Shown here in pieces: positions 16,804 through 26,393 of a stretch of 35,334 bases of DNA. The notes under the pieces are model-generated. The model had not been told where the DNA came from. It saw only the letters and a list, made by a program, of their open reading frames with translations, and made no database searches. The position numbers were made by a program, and so were the translations under genes. Position 1 is the first letter of the stretch. Each line of letters opens with the position of its first letter. Source of the stretch: an uncultured Oscillospiraceae bacterium (lineage in GTDB: Bacteria; Bacillota; Clostridia; Oscillospirales; Oscillospiraceae); NCBI GenBank assembly GCA_944387205.1, contig CALXDZ010000153.1, positions 1 through 35,334 on the forward strand, given 5' to 3'.

Positions 16804-19215
16804 TTACTGTCTGAGTCCCGCATCCTGCACATTTTCCCGTCCGGCGGGGGCAAAGGCGGTCAGAGCCGGCTCCTCCCGGGCTTGGGCAGGCTCGGGGAAA
16901 CAGATGGCCTCCGCCAACACAGTGTCCAGCGTCTCCGCTGGAACAAAGCGCAGGGCGGAGCGGACCGTCTGATCGATCTCCTCCAGATCCGGCACATTCT
17001 CCTTGGGCAGGATCACCGTCTTGATGCCGTAACGCAGGGCGGCCATGGTCTTTTCCTTCAGGCCGCCGATGGGCAGCACACGGCCCCGGAGAGTGATCTC
17101 GCCGGTCATGGCGATGCCTGCCTTCACCTTCCGCCCCGTCAGGGCGGAGAGCATGGCGGTGGCGATGGCAATGCCGGCGGAGGGACCGTCCTTAGGCACG
17201 GCGCCCTCGGGGAAGTGGACATGGATGTCCTTTGTTTTATAGAAGTCCGCCGGGATATCCAGCTGCGCGGCCCGGCTGCGCAGGCAACTCAGCGCCGCCT
17301 GTGCAGACTCCTTCATCACATCGCCCAGGTTGCCGGTAAGCTCCAGCTTGCCGGAGCCCTCCATGACATTGACCTCCACCTCCAGGATCTCGCCACCCAC
17401 CTCGGTCCAGGCCAGGCCGTTCACCAGGCCCACCTCTTCCCGGGTGGCGTGAAGCGTGGGGGGATAGGCCCGGACGCCCAGGGCGGCCTGCAGGTCCTTT
17501 TCTGTAAAGGAAACCCGCTTCACTTCTCCTGTCACCAGGCGCATTGCGGCCTTGCGGCACAGCTTCGCCATCTGCCGTTCCAGCACACGGACACCGGACT
17601 CCCGGGTGTAGTCAGTGATGATGGTGCGGATGGCACCGTCGCTGACCCGCAAGGCTCCCTTGGGGATGCCGTGCTCCTTGATCTGTTTGGGCAGCAGGTG
17701 CCGCCGGGCGATCTGCAGCTTCTCCTCATCGGTATAGCTGCTCAGCCGGATCACCTCCATCCGGTCCAACAGAGGACGGGGGATGGTATCGGTGGTGTTG
17801 GCGGTTGTGATGAACATGACGTGGCTCAGATCCAGAGGCAGCTCCAGGAAGTGGTCCCGGAAGGCATAGTTCTGCTCGCTGTCCAGCACCTCCAGCAGAG
17901 CTGCCGCCGGATCGCCCCGGTAGTCGCTGCCCAGCTTGTCGATCTCATCCAGCAGCAGCAGCGGGTTCATGGCACCGCTGCGACTGATGGCCTCCACGAT
18001 GCGACCGGGCATGGCGCCTATGTAGGTCTTGCGGTGGCCCCGGATATCCGCTTCATCCCGGACGCCGCCCAGAGACAACCGGGCCAGCTTCAGATTCAGC
18101 GCCTTGGCTACGGAGATGGCAATGGAGGTCTTGCCTACGCCCGGAGGGCCCACCAGGCAGAGGATCTGCCCCTTCCCCTCCGGATTCATCTGCCGCACGG
18201 CAATGGTCTCCAGGATCCGCTCCTTCACCTTTTCCAGGCCGAAGTGGTCCCGGTCCAAAATCTTCCGGGCCGCCTCCACGCTGGCCCGCTCCTTGGTGAC
18301 GTTGTTCCAAGGCATCTCCAGGCACACGTCCAGGTAGTTGCGGATGACTGCGCCCTCGGCACTGCCGAAGGGCTGTTTGGACAGTCGGTCCACCTCCTTG
18401 AGGAGCTTCTTCTCACTCTCTTCCGACAGGTGCAGCGCCTGGATCCGGTCCCGGTAGCTCTGGAGCTCATCGTCTCCGTCATCGCCCTCACCCAGCTCAT
18501 TCTGCATCACCCGGATCTGGGTGCGCAGGATCTGCTCCCGCTGGCTACGGACCAGCTGGTCCCGGATCTTCTCCTCCATCTCGTGCTCGAAGCCCAGGAC
18601 GCTGAGCTCCTGGCTCAGGAAGCCGTTGAGTTTTTTCAGGCGCAGATAGGGGTGAAGCTCCTCCAGGATGGTCTGCTTATCAAAGTGGCGCAGGCTCACA
18701 TTCTGGGCAATGAAGTCCGCCAGCCGGCCCGGGTCCTGGCAGTCCAGCACCGCAGCAGTGGTCTCCTCCGACACGTTGCCGGAAAGCTCAGCATACTCGG
18801 AAAAGAGGCTGTAGGTCTGGCGCACCAGAGCCTCCGTCCGGGGCCCCGGCCGCTGGGAGGAATCCGGCTCGGGAATCTCCTCCACATTGGCCTGAAGGAA
18901 GGGCTCCGTCTGCCACAGTCGCTTGAGACGAGCCCGGGAACGGCCCTCCACCATCACCCGCACCGAGTGCTCCGATATGCGGAGGATCTGGCGGATATGG
19001 GCAATGGTACCGATCTCATAGAGGTCCTTTTCCTGAGGAGCCACCACGCCGATCTCCTGCTGGGTCACCAGAAAGACCTCCTGGTCCCCCTCTATGGCGC
19101 TCTCCAGAGCGCGGATGGAAATCTCCCGCTCCACGTCGAAGTTGACCGACTGCTTGGGAAAAACGGTCAGTCCCCGAAGCGCCAGCACAGGGATGTTCCA
19201 AGTTATAGGTTCCAT
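16804..19215 (-). CDS. lon: ATP-dependent protease Lon (endopeptidase La)
   Basis: Cytoplasmic hexameric AAA+ protease for misfolded and regulatory proteins. The start at 19215 ([15 protein letters not shown]), with AAAGGAAA 9 bases upstream, gives 803 residues. The N-terminal LON substrate domain (about 5-200) is followed by a coiled region, Walker [10 protein letters not shown] (356-364), Walker B LLLLDEID (419-426) and the C-terminal protease domain. There the catalytic pair is Ser679 (DGPSAG) and Lys722 (GGLKEK), the same numbers as in E. coli Lon. A terminator hairpin lies between clpX and lon, so lon probably has a separate promoter that I could not place. engB follows immediately. Confidence 0.97.
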   Translation of the reverse strand: MEPITWNIPVLALRGLTVFPKQSVNFDVEREISIRALESAIEGDQEVFLVTQQEIGVVAPQEKDLYEIGTIAHIRQILRISEHSVRVMVEGRSRARLKRLWQTEPFLQANVEEIPEPDSSQRPGPRTEALVRQTYSLFSEYAELSGNVSEETTAAVLDCQDPGRLADFIAQNVSLRHFDKQTILEELHPYLRLKKLNGFLSQELSVLGFEHEMEEKIRDQLVRSQREQILRTQIRVMQNELGEGDDGDDELQSYRDRIQALHLSEESEKKLLKEVDRLSKQPFGSAEGAVIRNYLDVCLEMPWNNVTKERASVEAARKILDRDHFGLEKVKERILETIAVRQMNPEGKGQILCLVGPPGVGKTSIAISVAKALNLKLARLSLGGVRDEADIRGHRKTYIGAMPGRIVEAISRSGAMNPLLLLDEIDKLGSDYRGDPAAALLEVLDSEQNYAFRDHFLELPLDLSHVMFITTANTTDTIPRPLLDRMEVIRLSSYTDEEKLQIARRHLLPKQIKEHGIPKGALRVSDGAIRTIITDYTRESGVRVLERQMAKLCRKAAMRLVTGEVKRVSFTEKDLQAALGVRAYPPTLHATREEVGLVNGLAWTEVGGEILEVEVNVMEGSGKLELTGNLGDVMKESAQAALSCLRSRAAQLDIPADFYKTKDIHVHFPEGAVPKDGPSAGIAIATAMLSALTGRKVKAGIAMTGEITLRGRVLPIGGLKEKTMAALRYGIKTVILPKENVPDLEEIDQTVRSALRFVPAETLDTVLAEAICFPEPAQAREEPALTAFAPAGRENVQDAGLRQ

Positions 19216-19275
19216 GGTCAAAGTTTCCTTTCTCAGGGCAGAGAAGAGCCTGCGGGCTACTTTCCCCTGTTTATG

Positions 19276-19316
19276 GAAAAAGAAGGGGCGTCGCATTCGG
19301 CGCCTCTTCCTTTTTT
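19276..19316 (-). terminator. Intrinsic terminator between clpX and lon
   Basis: On the minus strand GAAGAGGCG pairs with CGCCCCTTC (19301-19309 with 19282-19290, one mismatch) around a 10-base loop, followed by TTTTT (19281-19277). It begins 12 bases after the clpX stop and would separate clpPX from lon-engB. Confidence 0.75.
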
Positions 19317-19327
19317 CCGTTTATTTC

Positions 19328-20647
19328 TCAGGATGCCGAAGCAGGTTTGGAAGAGCCGGAGGCAGGCTCACTCTTCCCGGAATGAAGCCGGGCAGCATAG
19401 CTGATCTTCTCCGGATTGCGCTCCACCACAGGCTCGCCATTCCCTTCCACGCAGGCTCGGGTGATGGTGACCTTTTCAATGGTGGGATCCGAGGGGATGT
19501 CATACATCATCTGAGTCAGCAGTCCCTCCATGACGGCCCGCAGACCACGGGCGCCGATGTTGCGCTCGATAGCCTTATCAGCCACAGCCTCCAGGGCCTC
19601 CCGCTCAAACACCAGCTCCACATTATCATAGCCCAGCAGCTTCTGATACTGCTTCACCAAAGCGTTCTTGGGCTCGGTGAGGATCCGGACCAAATCGTCA
19701 CGGGTCAGAGCCTGCAGCGGTGCGATCACCGGCAGACGGCCCACCAGCTCAGGGATCAGGCCGTACTTAAGGATATCGTGAGGCTGGACCTCCTTGAGGA
19801 GACGGCTCACATCCTTGTCCTTCTTGCTCTCCACCACGGCGCCGAAGCCGATGCCCTTCTGATCCACCCGACGCTCGATGATCTTTTCCAGTCCGTCGAA
19901 AGCGCCGCCGCAGATGAAGAGGATGTTGCGGGTATCCACCTGGATGAACTCCTGGTGGGGGTGCTTGCGGCCGCCCTGAGGCGGCACATTGGCCACAGTG
20001 CCCTCCACGATCTTCAGCAGGGCCTGCTGCACGCCCTCGCCGGACACGTCCCGGGTAATGGAGACGTTCTCGCTCTTGCGGGCGATCTTGTCGATCTCAT
20101 CCACGTAGATGATACCGTGCTCGGCCCGCTCCACGTCAAAGTCCGCGGCCTGCAGGAGGCGCAGGAGGATATTCTCCACGTCGTCGCCCACATAGCCAGC
20201 CTCCGTTAGAGTGGTGGCATCGGCAATGGCAAAGGGAACCTTCAGGATCCGGGCCAGCGTCTGGGCAAACAGCGTCTTGCCGCTGCCGGTGGGCCCGATC
20301 ATCAGGATGTTGCTCTTTTGCAGCTCCACATCCTCGTCCCCGCCGAAATAAATGCGCTTATAGTGGTTATAGACTGAAACAGACAAAGCCACCTTCGCCG
20401 CATCCTGGCCCACCACATACTGATCCAGCACCTCTTTGATCTCCTGAGGTGTGGGGAGCTTGTCCGGAATGTCCTCCAGACCGCTGTGGCCCGTATCCTC
20501 ATAGCCATCATTGAGAATGCTCATGCAAAGCTGCACGCACTCATCACAGATGCGGACGCCGGGTCCCTGGATCATGCGGTGTACCTGCTGCTCATGCTTG
20601 CCGCAGAAGGAGCAGCGGAGGGACTTTTTGCCTTCGTCGTTCATCAT
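19328..20647 (-). CDS. clpX: ATP-dependent Clp protease ATP-binding subunit ClpX
   Basis: AAA+ unfoldase that feeds substrates, including ssrA-tagged proteins, into ClpP. It has 439 residues. The N-terminal zinc-binding domain has Cys12, Cys15, Cys34 and Cys37. Walker [16 protein letters not shown] lies at about 114, Walker [12 protein letters not shown] at about 180, and the RKHPHQEF loop follows. The C-terminal tail is Ser/Pro-rich and variable ([14 protein letters not shown]). It is 14 bases downstream of clpP. The ribosome binding site is poor (GGGGAAAG), so coupling to clpP translation may matter. Its role in tmRNA tag clearance is relevant to the rplS finding. Confidence 0.98.
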   Translation of the reverse strand: MMNDEGKKSLRCSFCGKHEQQVHRMIQGPGVRICDECVQLCMSILNDGYEDTGHSGLEDIPDKLPTPQEIKEVLDQYVVGQDAAKVALSVSVYNHYKRIYFGGDEDVELQKSNILMIGPTGSGKTLFAQTLARILKVPFAIADATTLTEAGYVGDDVENILLRLLQAADFDVERAEHGIIYVDEIDKIARKSENVSITRDVSGEGVQQALLKIVEGTVANVPPQGGRKHPHQEFIQVDTRNILFICGGAFDGLEKIIERRVDQKGIGFGAVVESKKDKDVSRLLKEVQPHDILKYGLIPELVGRLPVIAPLQALTRDDLVRILTEPKNALVKQYQKLLGYDNVELVFEREALEAVADKAIERNIGARGLRAVMEGLLTQMMYDIPSDPTIEKVTITRACVEGNGEPVVERNPEKISYAARLHSGKSEPASGSSKPASAS

Positions 20648-20661
20648 ATCTTTCCCCGATC

Positions 20662-21243
20662 TTATCTCTTATAGATGACCTTATCCACCAGGCCGAACTC
20701 CATGGCCTCCTCGGCGCTCATGAAATTATCGCGCTCGCAGGCGGCCGTCACTTCCTCCACGCTCCGGCCAGTATTCTCCGCCAGGATGCGGTTCATCCGC
20801 TTCTTAATGGTTTCCAGCCGCTTGAGGTGGATAGCCATATCGGTGATCTGACCCTGGGTACCGGCAGAGGGCTGATGGATCATGATCTCGGCATTGGGCA
20901 GCGCCAGACGCTTACCCTTGGTGCCGGAAGAGAGCAGGAAGGCGCCCATGCTGGCCGCCATACCCACACAGATGGTGGACACATCGCATTTGATATACTG
21001 CATAGTATCATAGATGGCCATACCGTCGGTAACAGAGCCGCCGGGGCTGTTGATATAAAGCTGGATCTCCTTGTCGGGATCCTGGGCCTCCAGATACAGC
21101 AGCTGTGCCACAACGAGACTTGCCGTGGTGGCATTGACCTCCTCGCCCAAAAAGACGATGCGGTCATTGAGCAGACGGGAGAAAATGTCGTAAGAACGCT
21201 CTCCGCGGTTGGTCTGTTCGACTACATAAGGCACTAAACTCAT
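20662..21243 (-). CDS. clpP: ATP-dependent Clp protease proteolytic subunit ClpP
   Basis: Self-compartmentalised serine protease working with ClpX. The start at 21243 ([25 protein letters not shown] upstream) gives 193 residues; a longer frame to 21306 is unlikely because the shorter start has the ribosome binding site and the standard ClpP opening. The catalytic triad is at Ser98 (GMAASMG), His123 (IMIHQPSAG) and Asp172 (ERDNFMS), canonical numbering. It lies between tig and clpX; the 132-base tig-clpP gap holds an unexplained perfect inverted repeat. Confidence 0.98.
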   Translation of the reverse strand: MSLVPYVVEQTNRGERSYDIFSRLLNDRIVFLGEEVNATTASLVVAQLLYLEAQDPDKEIQLYINSPGGSVTDGMAIYDTMQYIKCDVSTICVGMAASMGAFLLSSGTKGKRLALPNAEIMIHQPSAGTQGQITDMAIHLKRLETIKKRMNRILAENTGRSVEEVTAACERDNFMSAEEAMEFGLVDKVIYKR

Positions 21244-21278
21244 TCTGAAAAACCTCCTGTTTTTTCCCTTGTGCACTG

Positions 21279-21315
21279 GCTTCTCCCATGGTACTACACC
21301 GGCCATGGGAGAAGC
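21279..21315. repeat. 13-bp perfect inverted repeat in the clpP leader region
   Basis: GCTTCTCCCATGG (21279-21291) and CCATGGGAGAAGC (21303-21315) are exact complements separated by 11 bases. The repeat lies 36 bases upstream of the clpP start. No U-run follows on the minus strand, so it is not a standard terminator. It does not resemble the CtsR direct-repeat heptads. Possible roles are an RNA processing or stability hairpin or an operator. Confidence 0.7.
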
Positions 21316-21375
21316 TGTCGGTTTTTGATGTAAGGCCGCCAGCGCCTTGTTTTCTCCCTCTTTTTTGACGCGGAA

Positions 21376-22785
21376 TTACTCCTTGGACTCGGCGGGAGCC
21401 TCAGCAGGAGCCTCGGTGGTCTCCTCAGCGGGAGCCTCCTCGTCCTTCTTGGCCGCCTTCTTGGTAGTCTTCTTGGTGGTCTTCTTGGGCTTCTCCTCCT
21501 CTTCGGGAGCAGTGGCCTCAGCGCTGTCGCGGACCACGGCAATGGCCTTCTCATTGAGGATCTGGGCCTTGATCTGGTCCTCGGGCAGATACTTCTTCAC
21601 GGTGTCCACATCCATGCCGTAGCGCTCGGAGAACTTCTTGTACTCCTCCTCGATCTCCTCGGCGGAAGCCTCCAGCTTCTCAGCCTCGATGATGGCGGCC
21701 ACAGCCAGATCCAGGCGCACCTGCTTCTCGGCGGGCTCACGGGCGTCGTCCTTGAGCTTGGACTCCTCGGTGCCGGTCATCTGCAGATACTGGTCATAGG
21801 GGATGCCCTGAGAGGCCAGCTGCTGCTTGAAGTTCTCCAGGAAGCGGTCCACCTGGGCCTCCACCATGGCCTCGGGCACATCGGCCTCGATGCCCTCGCC
21901 CACCTGGGTCATCAGGCGGTCCTCAAAGGCGCGGTTGGCAGCCTCTTCCCGCTCAGCGGTGATCTTCTTCTTCAGGTCAGCCTTGAACTCCTTGAGGGTG
22001 TCGAACTCGGACACATCCTTGGCAAACTCATCGTCCAGGGCAGGTACATCCTTGACCTTGACCTCGTTGACTTTCACATGGAACACGACCTGCTTGCCGA
22101 CCAGGTCCTTGTGATAGTCCTCGGGGAAGGTGATGTCGATGTCCTTCTCCTCGCCGGCCTTCATGCCGATGAGCTGCTCTTCAAAGCCGGGAACAAAGGT
22201 GCCGGAGCCGATCTCCAGGTTGTGGTTCTCACCCTTTCCGCCCTGGAAAGCCACGCCGTTGTCAAAGCCCTCGTAGTCGATGACAGCGATGTCGCCGTTC
22301 TCCACGGCCTTGTCGGTGGAGACCAGACGGGTGTTGCGGTCGGCCAGCTCAGCAAGGCGTGCATTGACATCGGCAGCGCCCACCTTCACCTCAGCCTTAG
22401 GAGCCTTCAGGCCCTTATACTGGCCCAGCTTCACCTCGGGATACACGGGAACGGTGGCCTTGAACACAAAGCCGCTGCCGGCCTTGGGGGCCTCCACCAG
22501 CTCCACCTCGGGATAGCCCACCACATTGAGCTTCTCGGCATCCACAGCCGCGCCATAGGCGTCGGGCAGGGCAATATTCACAGCCTCGTCATAAAACACC
22601 TCTGCGCCGTACATACCCTCCACTACCTTGCGGGGAGCCTTGCCGGGACGGAAGCCGGGGATCCGGATGTCCTTGCGCATCTTCTGATATGCCTTGACGA
22701 CAGCAGACTCAAAGTCCTCTGCACTCACCTCAACGGTCAGTGCGACCTTGCTTTTTTCCAGTTTTTCGCAGCTCTTAACACTCAT
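21376..22785 (-). CDS. tig: Trigger factor (ribosome-associated chaperone, prolyl isomerase) with charged C-terminal tail
   Basis: Binds nascent chains at the ribosome exit tunnel. It has 469 residues. The N-terminal ribosome-binding domain carries the signature GFRPGKAPRKVVE (about 44-56); the FKBP-type PPIase domain is near 160-245 (IDYEGFDNGVAFQGG ... FVPGFEEQLIGMKAGEEK), and the helical C-domain runs to about 425. Beyond this is a low-complexity tail of about 42 residues. It has a Lys-rich half with repeated KKTT/KKAA units and an acidic Pro/Ala/Glu half (EEAPAEETTEAPAE). The ribosome binding site is GGAGGAAA, and a promoter lies at 22835-22863. It leads the tig-clpP-clpX group. Confidence 0.97.
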   Translation of the reverse strand: MSVKSCEKLEKSKVALTVEVSAEDFESAVVKAYQKMRKDIRIPGFRPGKAPRKVVEGMYGAEVFYDEAVNIALPDAYGAAVDAEKLNVVGYPEVELVEAPKAGSGFVFKATVPVYPEVKLGQYKGLKAPKAEVKVGAADVNARLAELADRNTRLVSTDKAVENGDIAVIDYEGFDNGVAFQGGKGENHNLEIGSGTFVPGFEEQLIGMKAGEEKDIDITFPEDYHKDLVGKQVVFHVKVNEVKVKDVPALDDEFAKDVSEFDTLKEFKADLKKKITAEREEAANRAFEDRLMTQVGEGIEADVPEAMVEAQVDRFLENFKQQLASQGIPYDQYLQMTGTEESKLKDDAREPAEKQVRLDLAVAAIIEAEKLEASAEEIEEEYKKFSERYGMDVDTVKKYLPEDQIKAQILNEKAIAVVRDSAEATAPEEEEKPKKTTKKTTKKAAKKDEEAPAEETTEAPAEAPAESKE

Positions 22786-22834
22786 TTTCTTTTTCCTCCG
22801 TTCATCACCGATTGACTGACCGGTGCGAATTACT

Positions 22835-22863
22835 ATTTTAGCAGAAATAAATCAAAATTTCCA
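22835..22863 (-). promoter_or_regulatory. Candidate promoter of tig-clpPX
   Basis: On the minus strand TGGAAA (22858-22863) and TAAAAT (22835-22840) are 17 bases apart; TGC directly before the -10 makes it an extended -10 type. It lies in an AT-rich patch about 50 bases upstream of tig. A small CACCG/CGGTG hairpin lies in the leader (22806-22825). Confidence 0.6.
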
Positions 22864-22875
22864 CATCTTTTTCCG

Positions 22876-23562
22876 CTATTCACAAATTTTTTTCGGAACA
22901 AATTCCAGATGGTCCGCGGAGATCAGGGAAAACGTGATCCCCTCCCAATTTCCTGTCCTTGCCAGACGGCAGCCGCCGCCGTGGAGATGGCCGTACCAGC
23001 AGCGCTTCACGCCGTATTTTTGCAGCAGCTGCAGGATCTCCGGACACTGGTAGCCCTGATACAGGGGCGGATAGTGGAGAAATACCAGCTTCTCCCGGTC
23101 CCCGGCGGCCTTCAAGGAGGTCTCCAGCCGCCCCAGCTCCCGATTGAGGACCTTGGCGTCCTGGGCGCCCTGCTCCTCCTCCCAGAACCAGCCCCGGGTG
23201 CCGCAGATGGCATACTCTCCGTAGGGAAAGCAGTTGTTGTGAAGGAACTCGATGTTTCCGATGCCTTTTTCCTCCAGGAATTTCCGCATCTTGGACACTG
23301 TGTTCCACCAGTAGTCGTGGTTGCCTTTGAGGAGAATCTTTCGGCCGGGCATCTGCCCCAAAAAGCGCAGATCCGCCTCCGCCTCCTCCAGGGACATCCC
23401 CCAGGAGGTGTCGCCCGCCAGGACGATGGTGTCCTCCTCCCCCAGCTGGGACAGGGACTGGCGCAGACGCTCGGTATAGTTCTCCCAGCCGGCTCCAAAG
23501 ACCTCCATGGACTTGTTGGCCGTCAGGGACAGATGCAGATCTCCAATGGCATAGAGGGCCAC
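22876..23562 (-). CDS. Calcineurin-like metallophosphoesterase
   Basis: A 228-residue predicted two-metal phosphohydrolase with a GTG start behind AGGAGG, 7 bases upstream. All five metal-binding blocks can be seen: GDLHLS (7-12), LAGDTSWG (about 48), LKGNHDYWW (about 78), FLHYPPLY (about 165) and YGHLHGGG (about 189). No membrane segment or signal peptide is seen, so it is cytosolic. The substrate is unknown; relatives are annotated only as predicted phosphohydrolases. It is the last gene of the lepB-to-thrC run, separated from thrC by a GGCGCGCC hairpin, and it ends 13 bases before the tig promoter -35 without an obvious terminator. Confidence 0.88.
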   Translation of the reverse strand: MALYAIGDLHLSLTANKSMEVFGAGWENYTERLRQSLSQLGEEDTIVLAGDTSWGMSLEEAEADLRFLGQMPGRKILLKGNHDYWWNTVSKMRKFLEEKGIGNIEFLHNNCFPYGEYAICGTRGWFWEEEQGAQDAKVLNRELGRLETSLKAAGDREKLVFLHYPPLYQGYQCPEILQLLQKYGVKRCWYGHLHGGGCRLARTGNWEGITFSLISADHLEFVPKKICE

Positions 23563-23597
23563 AGGCGCACCTCCTCTCTTTTTAAAATGGCAGTCGG

Positions 23598-23618
23598 GGC
23601 GCGCCCAGAAGGCGCGCC
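23598..23618 (-). repeat. GGCGCGCC hairpin between thrC and metallophosphoesterase gene
   Basis: Two copies of the self-complementary octamer GGCGCGCC (23598-23605 and 23611-23618) are separated by 5 bases, forming a very stable stem. On the minus strand the following sequence is CCGACTGCCATTTTAAAAAG, so the U-run is late and short. It may be a leaky terminator or a 3'-end stabiliser for the thrC mRNA. Confidence 0.5.
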
Positions 23619-23629
23619 AGGCCGGCGCT

Positions 23630-25117
23630 TTATTTCAAAAAGTCCAGCACCACGCGGTCCATGCCCGCCTTCTCGCAGGCAAGGTCAAAACGCCGTGCCT
23701 TGCCCTTCAGGGCTGCCAGACGCCGGGGCACAGGGGTACCGGTGACGGTGTGGAGCTGGTCCAGCAGCTCCAGGCCCTCCCCTGCCGGGGTCACACCGAT
23801 GGCCGCAAGGACGCTGTCGCAGAACTTATAGGGAGAGGCAGTGGAGGCAAACACAGTCACCGTCTTGTCCCCGGTGGCAGTGCGGTACTGCTCCATCACG
23901 TTGGCAGCCACAGCGGTGTGGGTGTCGATGAGATAGCCGTAGTCCCGATAGTACCGGCCGATGGTCGCGGCGGTGTCCGCCTCGCCGCAGAAGCCGCCCC
24001 AGTACTGCTCCTGCAGGGCTGCTTTGATGGCGTCGCTGACCTCATACTTTCCGTCCTTGGCCAGGGACTCCATATAGCCCCGGACCTCGGCGTCATTCTC
24101 CCCGGACAGGTCAAAGAGCAGCCGCTCCAGATTCGAGGAGATCAGGATATCCATGGAGGGACTCATGGTGTTGTGGAAGGGACGGTTGCGGTCGTAGACG
24201 CCGGTGTGCAGGAAGTCCGTCAGCACGTCGTTGCAGTTGGAGGCGCAGATGAGCTTGCCCACAGGCAGGCCCATGCGCTTGGCGTAGTAGGCGGCCAGGA
24301 TGTCGCCGAAGTTGCCGGTGGGCACGCAGAAGTTCACCTGCTCGCCCATGGGCAGCTTGCCGTCCCGCACCAGATCGCAGTAAGCGGAGATGTAGTAGAA
24401 CCCCTGGGGCAGGATCCGGCCCCAGTTGATGGAGTTGGCCGAGGAGAGGAAAAAGCCCCGCTCCGCCAGAGCGCTGCGGATGGACTCGTCGGAGAAGATC
24501 CGCTTGACGCCGCTCTGGGCATCGTCAAAGTTGCCCTCCACGGCGCACACGCCCACATTGGCCCCCTCCTGGGTGACCATCTGGGTCTCCTGGACCTGAG
24601 AGACGCCGTTCCGGGGATAAAAGACCATGATCCGGGTCTGAGGCACGTCGGCAAAGCCCTCCATGGCGGCCTTGCCGGTGTCGCCGGAGGTGGCCACCAG
24701 GATGCACACGGTCTTGTCCTCTCCGGTCTTTTTCAGGGCGGCGGAGAGCAGCTGAGGCAGCATCTGAAGGGCCATGTCCTTAAAGGCGCTGGTGGGGCCG
24801 TGCCACAGCTCCAGGCAGTGGGTGGTCTCATCCAGGGTGTGGACAGGCGCCACGGCGAGGGTGTCGAATTTCTCCGGCCCGTAGGCATTTTCCGCGAAGG
24901 TCAAAAGCTCGGCCTCCGTGTAGTCCGTCAGATACAGCGCCATGACGGCGGCGGCCCGGTCCTGATAGCGCAGGGGGACCATGCGCTCCAAAAAGGCTCG
25001 GTCGATCTGGGGCACGGTGACGGGGGTCAGCAGTCCGCCGTCCCGGCTCAGGCCCAGCTTCACCGCCTGGGCGGCGCTGACGCGCAGCGCGCTGTCTCTT
25101 GTGCTGAGATAGTTCAT
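23630..25117 (-). CDS. thrC: Threonine synthase
   Basis: PLP enzyme converting O-phosphohomoserine to threonine and phosphate. With the start at 25117 (MNYLSTRDSALRVSAAQAV, GGAGG 8 bases upstream) it has 495 residues, matching the longer, E. coli/yeast-like class. Signatures: the N-terminal MNYLSTRD, the PLP lysine in HGPTSAFKDMALQ (about 105), VATSGDTGKAA (about 140) and the phosphate-binding region near PTGNFGDILAAYYAK (about 265). Genes for other threonine steps are not adjacent; instead it lies between a dipeptidase gene and a phosphohydrolase gene at the end of the lepB operon. I saw no T-box or other leader in the 37-base gap before it. Confidence 0.95.
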   Translation of the reverse strand: MNYLSTRDSALRVSAAQAVKLGLSRDGGLLTPVTVPQIDRAFLERMVPLRYQDRAAAVMALYLTDYTEAELLTFAENAYGPEKFDTLAVAPVHTLDETTHCLELWHGPTSAFKDMALQMLPQLLSAALKKTGEDKTVCILVATSGDTGKAAMEGFADVPQTRIMVFYPRNGVSQVQETQMVTQEGANVGVCAVEGNFDDAQSGVKRIFSDESIRSALAERGFFLSSANSINWGRILPQGFYYISAYCDLVRDGKLPMGEQVNFCVPTGNFGDILAAYYAKRMGLPVGKLICASNCNDVLTDFLHTGVYDRNRPFHNTMSPSMDILISSNLERLLFDLSGENDAEVRGYMESLAKDGKYEVSDAIKAALQEQYWGGFCGEADTAATIGRYYRDYGYLIDTHTAVAANVMEQYRTATGDKTVTVFASTASPYKFCDSVLAAIGVTPAGEGLELLDQLHTVTGTPVPRRLAALKGKARRFDLACEKAGMDRVVLDFLK

Positions 25118-25154
25118 CTTTTGATTCCTCCAGTACGGAAAATTTTCTATCGGT

Positions 25155-26027
25155 TCACGCCAAAATGCGCAGAAACGTCTCAAGATTCCCCCAGGCCAGC
25201 TTGCGGATCAGCTCCCGGGAAAAGCCCCGGCGCTCCAAAATAGCCCACAGCCCGGGCAGATCCTGAACCCCGGAGAGGTCCTCCGGCACGTCGGTGCCGT
25301 CAAAGTCGGCCCCTGTCCCCAGGTGGTCCTCGCCGCCCAGGGCCAGGAAATGCTCCAAATGGTCCGCAACAGCCTCCGCCGCGGGCTTTTCTCCCAGGAA
25401 GTGAATGCAGAAATTCACTCCCACGAAGCCGCCGCTGCCCACGACGGCCCGGAACAGCGCATCGGTAAGGTTCCGGGGATGCCCGCAGAGGGCGCGGCTG
25501 TCGGAGTGGCTGGCCAGCACCGGCGCGGCCTCCAGCCGCAGCACGTCCCAGGCCCCCTGGTCACTGAGGTGGGACAGGTCGATCCCCAGCCCCAGCTGTC
25601 CGCACCGCCGGACAAAGTCCCGGCCCCGCCGGGTCAGCCCTCCGCCGCTGCGGCAGGAGCCGCACAGGGCGTTGGGGTGGTTCCAGGTGAGATTGACCCA
25701 CCTCACGCCCCATTCCCTGACCTCTTCCAGCCTTCCCGCCTCGCAGCCCAGCAGCTCCGCTCCCTCCACCGAGAGAAAGCAGTTTTCCAGCCCCGCCGGG
25801 TCCTTCCTTTTGGCCTCATGCAGCAGTGCCGCCTGGGCGGAGATGGTCCGGAAGCGCTCCTCCGCCGGCACCTTGGCACTGTCGGCGAAGAGGGCGAACA
25901 CCTGCCCTTTTTGCTCATAGGCCGAGAGCCGCTTCAGATCCAGATGGCCGGGATTTTCCCAGAGGGACCAGCCCTGCCCCAGGCAGCGGCTGAGGGTGTC
26001 ACAGTGGGCGTCAAAATAGGAATACAC
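25155..26027 (-). CDS. Membrane dipeptidase-like zinc peptidase (M19 family)
   Basis: A zinc dipeptidase of the renal dipeptidase family, about 290 residues. Metal-site motifs are present: FDAHCDTL near the N-terminus (His-x-Asp), SVEGAELLG with the bridging Glu (near 115), the histidines in ASHSDSRALCGHPRNLTD (near 175-192) and GTGADFDGTD (near 245). There is no signal peptide, so it is probably a cytosolic form; substrates may be D- or L-amino-acid dipeptides. I chose GTG at 26027 because GAGG lies 8 bases upstream; GTG at 26036 or ATG at 26033 is possible but sits on top of the ribosome binding site. It follows yraN by about 15 bases. Confidence 0.88.
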   Translation of the reverse strand: MYSYFDAHCDTLSRCLGQGWSLWENPGHLDLKRLSAYEQKGQVFALFADSAKVPAEERFRTISAQAALLHEAKRKDPAGLENCFLSVEGAELLGCEAGRLEEVREWGVRWVNLTWNHPNALCGSCRSGGGLTRRGRDFVRRCGQLGLGIDLSHLSDQGAWDVLRLEAAPVLASHSDSRALCGHPRNLTDALFRAVVGSGGFVGVNFCIHFLGEKPAAEAVADHLEHFLALGGEDHLGTGADFDGTDVPEDLSGVQDLPGLWAILERRGFSRELIRKLAWGNLETFLRILA

Positions 26028-26042
26028 CGTCATCACCTCAAA

Positions 26043-26393
26043 TCAAAATGCGTTTTCGATGTATTCTATGCGGGGCTTCCTGCCCTCTTCCCAGTAGACC
26101 TCCGCCACATCGAACCGGACGGGGCAGTCCAGCTCCTGGCGGCTGAGGTAGAGGGCGGCGGCAGAGTGGAGCTTCTCCTGCTTGCGCCGGTCCACGAATT
26201 CCCGGGGCAGCCCATAGGCCGTGCCGGAGCGGAGCTTGACCTCCACAAAGCACATCACGCCCCTGCGCCGGGCGATCAGGTCGATCTCCCCCAAGCGGCA
26301 GCGCCACTGGCTGGCCAACAGCGTGTAGCCGTGCTTTCTCAGGTAGTCGGCCACCAGGGCCTCACCCCAGGTGCCCCGGTCCCTACTGGTCAC
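26043..26393 (-). CDS. yraN: YraN/UPF0102 family predicted nuclease
   Basis: A 116-residue protein with the restriction-endonuclease-like core of UPF0102: WGEALVADYLRKHGY (8-22), GEIDLIARR (about 35-43) and FVEVKLR (about 49-55), matching the GEIDL...EVK metal-binding pattern. The exact role is not established. The start is GTG overlapping the end of rnhB by 11 bases, with GGAGG 6 bases upstream inside rnhB. The rnhB-yraN pairing is widespread and suggests a role connected with RNA/DNA hybrids or DNA processing. Confidence 0.9.
   Translation of the reverse strand: MTSRDRGTWGEALVADYLRKHGYTLLASQWRCRLGEIDLIARRRGVMCFVEVKLRSGTAYGLPREFVDRRKQEKLHSAAALYLSRQELDCPVRFDVAEVYWEEGRKPRIEYIENAF

Noticed and set aside
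16786..19404. 872-codon open frame on the plus strand opposite lon
   Set aside because: It lies opposite a fully conserved lon, has a Gln/His/Leu-rich composition typical of the antisense of GC-rich genes, and has no ribosome binding site or family motif.
21244..21375. CtsR or HrcA/CIRCE operator upstream of clpP
   Set aside because: I saw neither the GGTCAAA-type tandem heptads nor the 9-9-9 CIRCE repeat; the inverted repeat there has a different sequence.
25118..25154. Possible T-box or other leader upstream of thrC
   Set aside because: The gap is only 37 bases and shows just a ribosome binding site; there is no T-box sequence or terminator.
23750..25243. 497-codon plus-strand frame opposite thrC
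   Set aside because: Antisense shadow of thrC; no start signal and no homology that I recognise.
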